A stretch of DNA of 64,000 nt from Zoogloea sp041914405 (lineage in GTDB: Bacteria > Pseudomonadota > Gammaproteobacteria > Burkholderiales > Rhodocyclaceae), in NCBI RefSeq assembly GCF_041914405.1, contig NZ_JAYSDK010000010.1, positions 84,382 through 148,381 on the forward strand, written 5' to 3'. Of this stretch, positions 18,539-26,691 are shown in pieces (position 1 is the first letter of the stretch; each line of letters starts with the position of its first letter). The translations under genes were made by a program, and so were the position numbers. The notes beneath the pieces are model-generated. The model worked only from the letters and a program-made list of their open reading frames with translations, made no database searches and was not told the origin of the DNA.

Positions 18539-20059
18539 ATGCTGTACGCACTGCCCGGCTCTGCCGACGCCAAAGTCCAATACAAGTCCAAGTACGACAA
18601 CTTCATCGGCGGCAAGTGGGTCGCTCCGGTCAAGGGCGAGTACTTCGACGTCATCACCCCGATCACCGGCAAGCCCTACACCCAGGCTGCCCGCTCTGGC
18701 GCCGAAGACGTCGAGCTGGCCCTCGACGCTGCTCACGCCGCCGCCGACAAGTTCGGCCGCACCCCAGCTGCCGAGCGTGCCAACCTGCTGCTGAAGATCG
18801 CCGACCGCCTCGAAGCCAACATCGAGAAGCTGGCTTACGCCGAAACCGTTGATAACGGCAAGGCCATCCGCGAAACCCTGAACGCCGACATCCCGCTGGC
18901 TGTCGACCATTTCCGCTACTTCGCCGGTTGCCTGCGCGCTCAGGAAGGTGGCATCTCCGAGATCGACGAAAACACCGTCGCCTACCACTTCCATGAGCCC
19001 CTGGGCGTCGTCGGCCAGATCATCCCCTGGAACTTCCCGATCCTGATGGCCGCCTGGAAGCTGGCTCCCGCCATCGGCGCCGGCAACTGCGTGGTCCTGA
19101 AGCCGGCCGAGTCGACCCCGATCTCCATCCTGATCCTGACCGAGCTGATCGCCGACCTGCTGCCGCCGGGCGTGCTGAACATCGTCAACGGCTACGGCCG
19201 CGAAGCCGGCATGCCGCTGGCCACCAGCCGCCGCATCGCCAAGATTGCCTTCACCGGCTCCACCGCCACCGGCCGCGTGATCGCCCAGGCCGCTGCCACC
19301 AGCCTGATTCCCGCCACCCTGGAACTGGGCGGCAAGTCCCCCAACATCTTCTTCGAAGACATCATGGCGGCCGACGACGCCTTCCTCGACAAGGCTGTCG
19401 AAGGCATGGTGCTGTTCGCCTTCAACCAGGGCGAAGTGTGCACCTGCCCGTCCCGCGCGCTGATCCAGGAGTCGATCTACGACCGCTTCATGGAAAAGGT
19501 GCTGGCCCGCGTCAAGGCCATCAAGCAGCTCAGCCCGCTTGACACCGACAGCATGATGGGCGCCCAGGCCTCCCAGGACCAGCTGAACAAGATCATGTCC
19601 TACATGGAAATCGGTCGCCAGGAAGGCGCCGAGTGCCTGGTCGGCGGCGATCGCACCCACATGAACGGTGACCTGGCCGGCGGCTACTACATCCAGCCGA
19701 CCCTCTTCAAGGGCCACAACAAGATGCGCGTGTTCCAGGAAGAGATCTTCGGACCGGTGCTGGCCGTGACCACCTTCAAGGACGAAGCCGAAGCCCTCGA
19801 AATCGCCAACGACACCCCCTACGGTCTCGGCGCCGGTGTGTGGAGCCGCGACGGCAGCCGTGCCTACCGCATGGGCCGCAACATCAAGGCCGGTCGCGTA
19901 TGGACCAACTGCTACCACGCCTACCCGGCCCACGCCACCTTCGGCGGCTACAAGGAATCCGGCATCGGCCGCGAAACCCACAAGATGATGCTTGACCACT
20001 ATCAGCAGACCAAGAACCTGCTGGTCAGCTACAGCCCGAACGCGCTGGGCTTCTTCTGA
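18539..20059 (+). CDS. exaC: NAD-dependent aldehyde dehydrogenase (ExaC/AcoD family)
   Basis: 506-residue aldehyde dehydrogenase, the same length as Pseudomonas ExaC. It oxidises acetaldehyde (from ethanol or acetoin) to acetate with NAD+. Catalytic Glu lies in LELGGKSPN and the nucleophile Cys in FNQGEVCTCPSRAL; the two adjacent Cys are typical of this clade. The NAD-binding GSTATGR and IPWNFPILMAAWK are present. GGAGGAG sits seven bases before the ATG. Codon choice looks biased as in highly expressed genes. A sigma-54 promoter precedes it and a strong terminator follows, then the DUF779 gene. Confidence 0.93.
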   Translation: MLYALPGSADAKVQYKSKYDNFIGGKWVAPVKGEYFDVITPITGKPYTQAARSGAEDVELALDAAHAAADKFGRTPAAERANLLLKIADRLEANIEKLAYAETVDNGKAIRETLNADIPLAVDHFRYFAGCLRAQEGGISEIDENTVAYHFHEPLGVVGQIIPWNFPILMAAWKLAPAIGAGNCVVLKPAESTPISILILTELIADLLPPGVLNIVNGYGREAGMPLATSRRIAKIAFTGSTATGRVIAQAAATSLIPATLELGGKSPNIFFEDIMAADDAFLDKAVEGMVLFAFNQGEVCTCPSRALIQESIYDRFMEKVLARVKAIKQLSPLDTDSMMGAQASQDQLNKIMSYMEIGRQEGAECLVGGDRTHMNGDLAGGYYIQPTLFKGHNKMRVFQEEIFGPVLAVTTFKDEAEALEIANDTPYGLGAGVWSRDGSRAYRMGRNIKAGRVWTNCYHAYPAHATFGGYKESGIGRETHKMMLDHYQQTKNLLVSYSPNALGFF

Positions 20060-20091
20060 TCCAAGAGCTTCACGAGTAAGGCAAGGTGTTA

Positions 20092-20120
20092 CGGGGCGAG
20101 TCTCTCGCCCCGTTTTTTTT
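20092..20120 (+). terminator. Rho-independent terminator after exaC
   Basis: Nine-base stem CGGGGCGAG / CTCGCCCCG, three-base loop, then eight T. It lies between exaC and the DUF779 gene, so the latter would be expressed by read-through or its own promoter. Confidence 0.92.
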
Positions 20121-20141
20121 CGCCCTGAGGAAAGCACGAAC

Positions 20142-20510
20142 ATGACCGAACGCATCGTGGCCACCGACGCGGCCAATCAATACATCGACGAACTGCGCGC
20201 CGAGCACGGCCCGCTGATGTTCCTGCTGTCCGGTGGCTGCTGCGACGGCAGCGTACCCAACTGCTACAAGGTCGGTGAGGTGCTTCCCGGCCAGACCATG
20301 CTCAAGCTGGGCACGATCAATGGCGCGGATTTCTACCTGGGGCACCAGGAATTCCAGTACTACGAGAACAGCCAGCTGATTCTCGACGTTAAGCCTGGCA
20401 ACGGCGGCGACTTCTCGCTCGATTGCGGCCGGGGCAAGGCCTTCTTCACCCACTCCCGCCCGTTCACCGACGATGAGCTGCCCAGCGTCCGCCCCGTCAG
20501 CGCGGGCTGA
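20142..20510 (+). CDS. DUF779 domain protein
   Basis: 122-residue protein with the DUF779 core: HGPLMFLLSGGCCDGSVPNC, FYLGHQEFQYYENSQLILDV and SLDCGRGKAFFTHSRPF. It has five Cys, three of them in the GCCDG...NC cluster. The family is regularly encoded next to acetaldehyde dehydrogenases of the ExaC/AcoD type, as here, but its biochemical role is unknown. GAGGAA precedes the ATG at 20142. It is convergent with the DUF2149 operon. Confidence 0.88.
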   Translation: MTERIVATDAANQYIDELRAEHGPLMFLLSGGCCDGSVPNCYKVGEVLPGQTMLKLGTINGADFYLGHQEFQYYENSQLILDVKPGNGGDFSLDCGRGKAFFTHSRPFTDDELPSVRPVSAG

Positions 20511-20519
20511 AAACGGGAC

Positions 20520-20548
20520 AAAAAAAGCGCCCCCGCCAGCGGGAGCGC
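20520..20548 (-). terminator. Terminator of the Sel1-ExbB-DUF2149 operon
   Basis: On the minus strand a ten-base stem with one mismatch (GCGCTCCCGC / GCGGGGGCGC) is followed by seven T. Confidence 0.85.
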
Positions 20549-20561
20549 GCAGATCAGCGGA

Positions 20562-20876
20562 TCATTCCGGAACGTAGACCAGCGAACCATCCGGCATCCG
20601 GTAGGCAATGCCGGCCTTGACGCCCTGGCCGGCCGACGCCGCCGCGCCGTCGCCGCGGAAACGCTCGATCTTCTTCCCGTTCTTGACGACGATCTCCATG
20701 TCCGGCGTGCCGGCATCGCGGATCACCGTCACCTGCCCGGCATCGAAGACGTTCACCGGGCTGCGCGCCACGGCCAGCAGCAGCGCAGCGACCAGCACCA
20801 AGAAGACATCTACCAGGTTGATCACAGACAGCAGCGGATCGTCGTCTTCGCCGGCATCGTGCAGACGCCATTTCAT
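20562..20876 (-). CDS. DUF2149 domain membrane protein
   Basis: 104-residue protein with one membrane helix (LVDVFLVLVAALLLAVA, about 21-37) preceded by a short acidic N-terminus and followed by a periplasmic-side domain (RDAGTPDMEIVVKNGKKIER). The topology is that of ExbD/TolR, and the family is typically encoded with MotA/TolQ/ExbB channels, as here. It overlaps the channel gene by four bases (ATGA). The Asp at about 23 in the helix is a candidate proton-carrying residue, as in ExbD. Assignment to DUF2149 is from the DPL...NL.DV and PDMEI patterns. Confidence 0.8.
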   Translation of the reverse strand: MKWRLHDAGEDDDPLLSVINLVDVFLVLVAALLLAVARSPVNVFDAGQVTVIRDAGTPDMEIVVKNGKKIERFRGDGAAASAGQGVKAGIAYRMPDGSLVYVPE

Positions 20877-21385
20877 CGCGCAGCCTCCAGGCTCGCAGGG
20901 CAGGCCGCCGGCAAGCCCTTCTCGACGGCCAGCAGATCCGTCGCATACCAGCGCCGCCGCACGCTGTGCGCCCAGAAGGTGAGCGCCGCCGCAATGAGCG
21001 CCAGGATCACCGCCGAGAAAGCCACCATCAGGCTGTGCGACACATCGGCCAGCTGACCGTCGCCAAGGGCCTTGAGGGCCGGCCCCATCGGGATCATCGT
21101 CGCCACCAGGCCCAGCATCGGCGCCACCCGCGTGGCGATGCGGGAGACTTCCAGACGCTGGCTGGCCACCGCCTCCAGCTCGGCAATGTCGAGCGCAGGA
21201 TTGGCCCGGTGCAATTCGACCAGCTCGAAGCCGGCATCCACGCCGAGCCGCCGCTGCCAGGCCTGCCACAGGAAGGCCCCGCAGGCGTGGAAGGCGTACA
21301 GGAACAGCACCGCAATGGCGAGCAGTACCGGCGCCAGGAAGAGCTGGCTGGCGTCGTACATCAGGATTTCGAGATTGGCATTCAT
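20873..21385 (-). CDS. MotA/TolQ/ExbB proton channel family protein
   Basis: 170-residue protein with three predicted helices: LFLAPVLLAIAVLFLYAF near 15-33, a second near APMLGLVATMIPMGPAL (the most conserved ExbB/TolQ segment), and a third in LMVAFSAVILALIAAALTFW. The cytoplasmic stretch between helices 1 and 2 is helical and charged. It is coupled to DUF2149 by ATGA overlap and lies five bases after the Sel1 gene. The pair should form a proton-driven motor that works on a partner in the periplasm. Confidence 0.85.
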   Translation of the reverse strand: MNANLEILMYDASQLFLAPVLLAIAVLFLYAFHACGAFLWQAWQRRLGVDAGFELVELHRANPALDIAELEAVASQRLEVSRIATRVAPMLGLVATMIPMGPALKALGDGQLADVSHSLMVAFSAVILALIAAALTFWAHSVRRRWYATDLLAVEKGLPAACPASLEAAR

Positions 21386-21389
21386 CGTT

Positions 21390-22328
21390 TCAGGCCTGGT
21401 AAAGGGAAAGTGAGCGGCGCGCCGTCGGCGCACGGAGGGATTGACGCAAGGCGCCCGACAGGAGCAGCACGCCGAACAGCGCGGCCAGGCCACCCGACGC
21501 GGTGCCCGCTGGCTGGACCAGTGGTTCGGCGAGCTTCGCCAGATGGCGTCCGGCAACGGGCGTGGGCGGAGGAGGCACCTCGACCGGAGACGGCGGCCTG
21601 ACAGGCGGTGTGGCCAACGGCGCGTCCAGCAGACGCCGCGCGCTGAAGTGAGGCATGACCTGGGCCGGCAGATCAGCGACCGTCCGCTGCGCGGCCTCGA
21701 ACAGCTCCCCCGGCAAGGGCTGCGTCGGTTCTGACGACGCCAAGGGTGGCGGTGTCCCCGTGCCCCGCGCCTGCCCATCCCGGTCGCCCACGTGATAGCC
21801 GGTGCGCAGGAACTCGATGGCGTCCGGATTACCGTCGCGCGCCGCCGCCTCGAACCACTTGCGCGCCTCCGTCTCGTCCTTCGGCACGCCGCGTCCCGCC
21901 TGCAAGGCGCTCGCGTAATGGAGCTTGCCCAAGGTCGCGTATGGAGAATCGCCGGCCAGCGCCGCCCGGTGCATCAGCTCGGCGGCGGCCGGCAGATCCG
22001 GTGTCACGCCGCCCGCCCCATCCTGCAACATCAGGGCCTTCCAGATCATCGCGCCGATGTAGCCGGCAGCGATGCACTTGTCGAAGACCTTGCGGGCGTT
22101 GTCGTGGTCGCCGCACTTTTCCAGCAGATAGCCCTTGCTGCACACCATCAGGCTGGCCGGCTGATCCACGATGTATTCGAGGGTCTGGTCGCCGACCACG
22201 TGGGCCAGGTCGGTGGGCTCCCCGGTCTGCGGCACCGGCCCACCGCAGAAGCGGTTGTCCGCCGCCACTGCGGCGGTGGTGAAAAACAGGGCCAGCATGG
22301 CGGCCCCGGTCGATCTGCGCATCGGCAT
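21390..22328 (-). CDS. Sel1-repeat protein with proline-rich linker and C-terminal membrane anchor
   Basis: 312-residue exported protein. Residues 1-23 are a signal peptide. Sel1-like/TPR repeats cover about 65-170 (for example GVPKDETEARKWFEAAARDG). A proline-rich linker follows at 240-258 (PPVRPPSPVEVPPPPTPV), then one hydrophobic helix at 278-294 and a basic tail with RR. The order is the mirror image of TonB: a periplasmic repeat domain, a proline-rich spacer and a C-terminal anchor. It is the first gene of a unit with an ExbB-like channel and DUF2149. A second ATG two codons in (22322) is an alternative start. No known function. Confidence 0.75.
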   Translation of the reverse strand: MPMRRSTGAAMLALFFTTAAVAADNRFCGGPVPQTGEPTDLAHVVGDQTLEYIVDQPASLMVCSKGYLLEKCGDHDNARKVFDKCIAAGYIGAMIWKALMLQDGAGGVTPDLPAAAELMHRAALAGDSPYATLGKLHYASALQAGRGVPKDETEARKWFEAAARDGNPDAIEFLRTGYHVGDRDGQARGTGTPPPLASSEPTQPLPGELFEAAQRTVADLPAQVMPHFSARRLLDAPLATPPVRPPSPVEVPPPPTPVAGRHLAKLAEPLVQPAGTASGGLAALFGVLLLSGALRQSLRAPTARRSLSLYQA

Positions 22329-22423
22329 CCCCGTCGAGTCATGGCGGGAACCCGTGCCCCGCCTCACTCCGACTCTAGGCCTGCGGACACGCCGGGACAT
22401 CGGCATCCTGCCCGGATGCCGGT

Positions 22424-22472
22424 GGGCAAATTGCCCGACCGTCAGACGTCATGTGCATCGGGAAGATTGCCC
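22424..22472. promoter_or_regulatory. Paired GGGCAAATTGCCC-type sites, divergent Sel1/cupin region
   Basis: A perfect dyad GGGCAAATTGCCC (22424-22436) and a related GGGAAGATTGCCC (22460-22472). The same 13-mer occurs once more in the window, at 25166-25178, upstream of the two-component genes. Both copies lie close to 100 bp upstream of a minus-strand start codon. Confidence 0.6.
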
Positions 22473-22565
22473 AGCCTTTTCCGGGCAGGCTGACCTCACG
22501 GCGACGCGGCCCGCCAGGATCTACTGGCAGCGGCCATCCGGCCTCGACAACCAGGAGACAAACCC

Positions 22566-23021
22566 ATGCCCCACCGTTTCGACGAACGCCTCATCCGCTG
22601 GCAGCCCTTCGGCGACTTTCCCCATTTCGTCTTTGCGATCCTGCAGGTGGACATGCAGCAGCGCATCGCCGATGTGCTGTTCAAGTTCGCCGCCGGCCAG
22701 CAGATCGTCCTGCACCGTCACAAGGCCCTCAACCACACCTTCGTCGTGCAGGGCGAGCATCGCCTCTACGAAATGGACGGCCGACTGCGGGAAGTGCGCC
22801 CGACCGGCAGCTACACGGTGTCACAGCCCAACGAGACACCGCACCGGGAAGGCGGCGGCGCCGAAGACTGCATCGTGCTGTTCAGCATGCGCCCGCAGCC
22901 CGGCGAGCTGCTGTACGAGATCCTCGACGATGCCGGCGAGACGATCGCCGAACTGAGTCTGGAAACCCTGCAGGCCCTCTTCGAGGCCTCGTCCGCCGAA
23001 GCAGAGACGGAAGCGGCCTGA
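22566..23021 (+). CDS. Cupin domain protein
   Basis: 151-residue single-cupin protein. The metal-binding motif 1 is seen as VLHRHKALNHTFVVQGEHRLYE and motif 2 as QPNETPHREGG; the His residues (HRH..., H in TPH) can hold a metal. GGAGA precedes the ATG at 22566. It is divergent from the Sel1 operon and convergent with the response regulator gene, ending four bases before it. Function may be a sensor or small enzyme; the substrate is unknown. Confidence 0.78.
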   Translation: MPHRFDERLIRWQPFGDFPHFVFAILQVDMQQRIADVLFKFAAGQQIVLHRHKALNHTFVVQGEHRLYEMDGRLREVRPTGSYTVSQPNETPHREGGGAEDCIVLFSMRPQPGELLYEILDDAGETIAELSLETLQALFEASSAEAETEAA

Positions 23022-23024
23022 AGC

Positions 23025-23660
23025 TCAGATCAGCCCAAGGCGCAGCGCCAGCCGGGTCAGCTCGATGTCGCTGCGCACACCGAGCTTGCTCTTGATCTGG
23101 TAGTGGCAGTTCTGCACCGTTTTCGAGGAGATCGACAAACGCTCGCCGATCTCCTCCGCACTGCAACCGTCGAGCAGCAGGCGCAGGATCTCGAACTCCC
23201 GCGGCGCCAGCTCGGCGAGCGGCTCCCGCGGGCGCTCGACGAGGGCCAGGGCCAGCTCCGGCGCAATGTCGGGACTGATCACCTGGCGCCGCTCGGCCAC
23301 CTTGTAAACCGCTTCCACCAGCACCGTCGGCGGGCTGCTCTTGGTTACGTAGCCGAGGGCGCCGGCACGCAGCGCCTGGGTCGCGAACAGCGGTTCCCGG
23401 TGCATCGTAAACACCAGGATGCGCACGCGGGCGTCACGCTGCACGAGGCGGCGGATCAGCTCTACGCCGCCCATATCGGGCAAGCCCAGATCAAGGACCA
23501 AAACGTCGGGTTCGAGCGCCCGGAACTGTTCCAGCGCGTCGCGGGCCGTGCCCGCCTCGCCGACGATGCGCAGGTCCGGCCGCATCTCCAGCAGGCGGCG
23601 GTAGCCTTCGCGGACAATGGCGTGGTCGTCCACCAGCAGCAGGCGGGTGATGTCAGACAT
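23025..23660 (-). CDS. NarL/FixJ-family response regulator
   Basis: 211-residue regulator. The receiver has the acidic pair DD at 11-12, the phosphorylated Asp57 in VLVLDLGLPDMGG and Lys in YVTKSS. The LuxR-type helix-turn-helix covers about 150-195 (LAPREFEILRLLLDG ... SSKTVQNCHYQIKSKLGV). It overlaps the kinase gene stop by eight bases. It resembles MoxX/ExaE-type regulators paired with LapD/MoxY-domain kinases. The paired dyads upstream of this operon and of the Sel1 operon are good candidates for its sites. Confidence 0.9.
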   Translation of the reverse strand: MSDITRLLLVDDHAIVREGYRRLLEMRPDLRIVGEAGTARDALEQFRALEPDVLVLDLGLPDMGGVELIRRLVQRDARVRILVFTMHREPLFATQALRAGALGYVTKSSPPTVLVEAVYKVAERRQVISPDIAPELALALVERPREPLAELAPREFEILRLLLDGCSAEEIGERLSISSKTVQNCHYQIKSKLGVRSDIELTRLALRLGLI

Positions 23661-25065
23661 GGACCGCGTCCTCCTCGTGGCAGGCATCGGGCGGGAAGAT
23701 CGCACTCACCCGCATGCCGCGCGGCGTGACCGGCTCCAGCGCGAAACGCCCGCCGAGCGCCTCGACCCGCTCGTGCATGCCCAGCACGCCAAGGCCGCTG
23801 CCGGCCGTATCGCCCTTGCGTGGTGCGCCGTCGTCCTCCACCCACAGGCGGCAGCCGGCCGCGTCCCGCTGCAGGCGCACCGCTACCATTTGCGGCTCGC
23901 CGTGGCGCAACGCATTGGTGAGGCTCTCCTGCACGATGCGATACAGGCTGACCGTCAGACCGTCCGGCAGGTCGTCCACCGCACCATCGATATCCAGCGT
24001 AAAAGCGCAATCCGGGCGCCGCCGGCGCCCCCCGGCGAGCAACTGCTCGAGGGCTGCCTCCAGGCCGAACTCCTCCAGCCCCACCGGCCGCAGCTGATGC
24101 AGGATGCCCTGCAGACTCTCCATCATGTGGCCGGTGACCGACGCGATGGCCTGGGCGGCCGGCAGCAGATCCGGGCGGGAGTTCTGCACCGCGGCGCTGA
24201 CGTAGGCGGCCTCGGCACCGATGGAGGCCAGGCACTGGCCGAACTCGTCATGAAGTTCCCGCGCGAGGTGGCGGCGCTCCTCCTCCCGTACGGTCAGCAG
24301 GCGCAGGGCGAGCTGGCGCTGGCCGGCCAGGGTCTGCTGCAGGCGCACCACCAGATGGTCGAAGCCGCTGGCAATGAGGCGCAGCTCCACCAGCTGCGGG
24401 CGCGGCATGCGGGCAGCCAGGTCGCCGGCCTGCAGACGCCCGAGCACTGCCAGGATCTCCTGCGCCGGCCCCAGCGCACGGCGCACCGGTAGATAGACCA
24501 GCAGGTTCAGCACCAGGATGCCGATGGTCATGCCCAGCACGGTGCGGATCTGGTCCCACACCGCGTTGGCCTCACTGTCCACGTTGGGGGTGACGACGAA
24601 CTCGCCGACCTTGACGCCCGGATACTGGCCGATCACCCCACGAAACGCGATGTCCGGCCCGGTGAGGGTCGCCAGCAAGCCACGCAGCAGAGCCGGCGCC
24701 TCCGCCCCGTCGCCGAAGCAGCGGCGCACCGCCGGCCGCTTGTAGATGTCCTCCACCGCCACGCAGATGCCGAGCAGCGGCCCGATGCCGTCGAGGGACG
24801 ACAAATCCAGGCCGTCCAGACTGCGCCGGAACACGTCGCGCGGCTGCGCCGCCTCGCTGGCCAGCAGGCGCTCCACCGCGCCACCGGCCCGCTCAATGTG
24901 GGCCCGCATTCGCGCCTCGGCCCGCTGCAGCACTACCGCACTGGCCACGAGTCCGATCGCCACTGCAAAGAGGCTGACCCGCTGCAACAGCGTGCGCTTC
25001 AGGTCCACGCTGCGTTCATGCCCCTCGTCCACTGCCCCGGCTGGCCGGCTGTCGTGCGTCTCCAT
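23653..25065 (-). CDS. MoxY-like sensor histidine kinase (LapD_MoxY_N periplasmic domain)
   Basis: 470-residue membrane kinase. Helix 1 lies at about 28-46, a periplasmic domain at 47-172 with the LapD/MoxY-type GICVAVEDIYKRPAVRRCFG, helix 2 at 174-193, HAMP to about 246, then HisKA_3 with phospho-acceptor His272 in RELHDEFGQ and the ATPase domain (NALRHGE, SGLGVLGMHERV). This is the NarX/MoxY kinase class and pairs with the adjacent regulator. MoxY-type systems control methanol or alcohol oxidation genes in other bacteria. The signal cannot be read here. Confidence 0.87.
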   Translation of the reverse strand: METHDSRPAGAVDEGHERSVDLKRTLLQRVSLFAVAIGLVASAVVLQRAEARMRAHIERAGGAVERLLASEAAQPRDVFRRSLDGLDLSSLDGIGPLLGICVAVEDIYKRPAVRRCFGDGAEAPALLRGLLATLTGPDIAFRGVIGQYPGVKVGEFVVTPNVDSEANAVWDQIRTVLGMTIGILVLNLLVYLPVRRALGPAQEILAVLGRLQAGDLAARMPRPQLVELRLIASGFDHLVVRLQQTLAGQRQLALRLLTVREEERRHLARELHDEFGQCLASIGAEAAYVSAAVQNSRPDLLPAAQAIASVTGHMMESLQGILHQLRPVGLEEFGLEAALEQLLAGGRRRRPDCAFTLDIDGAVDDLPDGLTVSLYRIVQESLTNALRHGEPQMVAVRLQRDAAGCRLWVEDDGAPRKGDTAGSGLGVLGMHERVEALGGRFALEPVTPRGMRVSAIFPPDACHEEDAVHV

Positions 25066-25142
25066 CCTTCCCCTCAGGCCTGCACAGCCATACCATAGTG
25101 AAACAGTCGGATTTTATAAAACACGCGGCCCAAGCCGCGGTC

Positions 25143-25178
25143 CCGAAGATTACCCGAACCCCCGTGGGCAAATTGCCC
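25143..25178. promoter_or_regulatory. Second GGGCAAATTGCCC site, upstream of the two-component operon
   Basis: Dyad GGGCAAATTGCCC at 25166-25178, with a degenerate GAAGATTACCC half-site at 25145-25155. It lies about 107 bp upstream of the kinase ATG and only 12 bp before the selO start codon, so binding could activate the kinase operon and block selO. Confidence 0.55.
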
Positions 25179-25189
25179 GAACAGAGACC

Positions 25190-26686
25190 ATGCACACCCT
25201 CGAAACCCTGCCCTTCGACAACGCCTTCGCGCGGCTCCCCGCCGCCTTCTACACACGCCTGCCGCCGCAGCCGCTGCCCGATCCCTACCTGGTCGCCGCC
25301 AGCCCGGCCGCAGCCGCACTGATCGGCCTATCGGAGGGCGAACTGGCGCGCCCCGAGTTCGCCGAGTTCTTCGCCGGCAACCGCCTGCTGCCCGGCAGCG
25401 AGCCCCTCGCCGCGGTGTATTCCGGCCACCAGTTCGGCGTGTGGGCCGGCCAGCTCGGCGACGGCCGCGCCCACCTGCTCGGCGAGGTGGCGATCGGCCT
25501 CGACGACCCGGCCAGCGGCTGGGAGATCCAGCTCAAGGGCGCTGGCCAGACGCCCTACTCGCGCTTCGCCGACGGGCGCGCGGTGCTGCGTTCGAGCATC
25601 CGCGAATTCCTGTGCTCCGAAGCCATGGCCGGCCTCGGCATTCCCACCACCCGCGCGCTGGCGGTAGTCGGCTCGAACGCGCCGGTGCGCCGGGAGAGCG
25701 TCGAAACCGCCGCAGTGGTGACCCGGCTAGCGCCGAGCTTCATCCGCTTCGGCTCCTTCGAGCACTGGGCCGCCAACCGCAAGCTGGACGAGCTGCGCCA
25801 GCTCGCCGACTACGTGATCGACCGCTTCCGCCCCGAATGCCGGGATGCCGCCAATCCCTACGAGGCCCTGCTGCGCGACGTCGGCCGGCGCACCGCCGAG
25901 CTGATCGCCCGCTGGCAGGCGGTGGGCTTCATGCACGGGGTGATGAACACCGACAACATGTCCATCCTCGGCCTGACCCTCGACTACGGCCCCTTCGGCT
26001 TCATGGACGCCTTCGACGCCGGCCACATCTGCAACCATTCCGACGACCACGGCCGCTACAGCTACAAGGCCCAGCCGCAGATCGGCCACTGGAACCTGTA
26101 CGCCCTCGGCCGCGCGCTGGCCCCGCTAATCGGCGAGGCCGCCGCGGTGCAGGCGGCCATCGAGGAGAGCTACGCGCCGGTGTTCGAGCAGCAGTTCTTC
26201 GCGCTGTTCGGCGCCAAGCTCGGCTTCACCGAAGTCCGCCCGGGCGACGAAGATTTCATCGGCGACACCTTTCAGCTGCTCCAGCAGCAGCACCCGGACT
26301 TCACGCTGTTCTTCCGCAATCTCGGACGCCTGCCGGCGCGGGTGGACGAAGCCGGGCGCGCCGCCGCTGACGCACCGCTGCGCGACCTGCTGATCGACCG
26401 GGAAGCCGGCGACGCATGGATTGCCCAGTGGCGGGCGCGCATCGCCGCCGACGGACGCCCCGATGCGGAACGCCAGACTGCCATGGACGCCGTCAATCCG
26501 CGATACGTGCTGCGCAACTGGATCGCCGAAGGCGCGATCCGCGCAGCCCAGGGTGGAGACTTCAGCGAAGCGCAAGCTGTGCTGGCCTGCCTGTCGCGGC
26601 CCTTCGACGAACAGCCGGAATACGAACGCTTCGCCGCGCCACCGCCGGACTGGGCGGCTGGGCTGGCGGTCAGCTGTTCGAGCTGA
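25190..26686 (+). CDS. selO: Protein adenylyltransferase SelO (YdiU family)
   Basis: 498-residue pseudokinase-fold enzyme that transfers AMP to protein Ser/Thr/Tyr. Visible family features are YSGHQFGVWAGQLGDGRA, ELQ-type QLKGAGQTPYSRFADGRAV, the catalytic MHGVMNTDNMSILGLT and DYGPFGFMD. The C-terminus ends VSCSS; the Cys in this tail (Sec in eukaryotic homologues) regulates activity through a disulfide. Length fits bacterial SelO. It is divergent from the kinase operon and ends five bases before a convergent glycosyltransferase gene. Confidence 0.93.
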   Translation: MHTLETLPFDNAFARLPAAFYTRLPPQPLPDPYLVAASPAAAALIGLSEGELARPEFAEFFAGNRLLPGSEPLAAVYSGHQFGVWAGQLGDGRAHLLGEVAIGLDDPASGWEIQLKGAGQTPYSRFADGRAVLRSSIREFLCSEAMAGLGIPTTRALAVVGSNAPVRRESVETAAVVTRLAPSFIRFGSFEHWAANRKLDELRQLADYVIDRFRPECRDAANPYEALLRDVGRRTAELIARWQAVGFMHGVMNTDNMSILGLTLDYGPFGFMDAFDAGHICNHSDDHGRYSYKAQPQIGHWNLYALGRALAPLIGEAAAVQAAIEESYAPVFEQQFFALFGAKLGFTEVRPGDEDFIGDTFQLLQQQHPDFTLFFRNLGRLPARVDEAGRAAADAPLRDLLIDREAGDAWIAQWRARIAADGRPDAERQTAMDAVNPRYVLRNWIAEGAIRAAQGGDFSEAQAVLACLSRPFDEQPEYERFAAPPPDWAAGLAVSCSS

Positions 26687-26691
26687 GGCGC

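Noticed and set aside
18491..20176. A 561-codon open frame antisense to exaC
   Set aside because: It lies wholly opposite a highly conserved aldehyde dehydrogenase and its protein is Gly/Val/His-rich without motifs. It is a by-product of strong GC3 bias.
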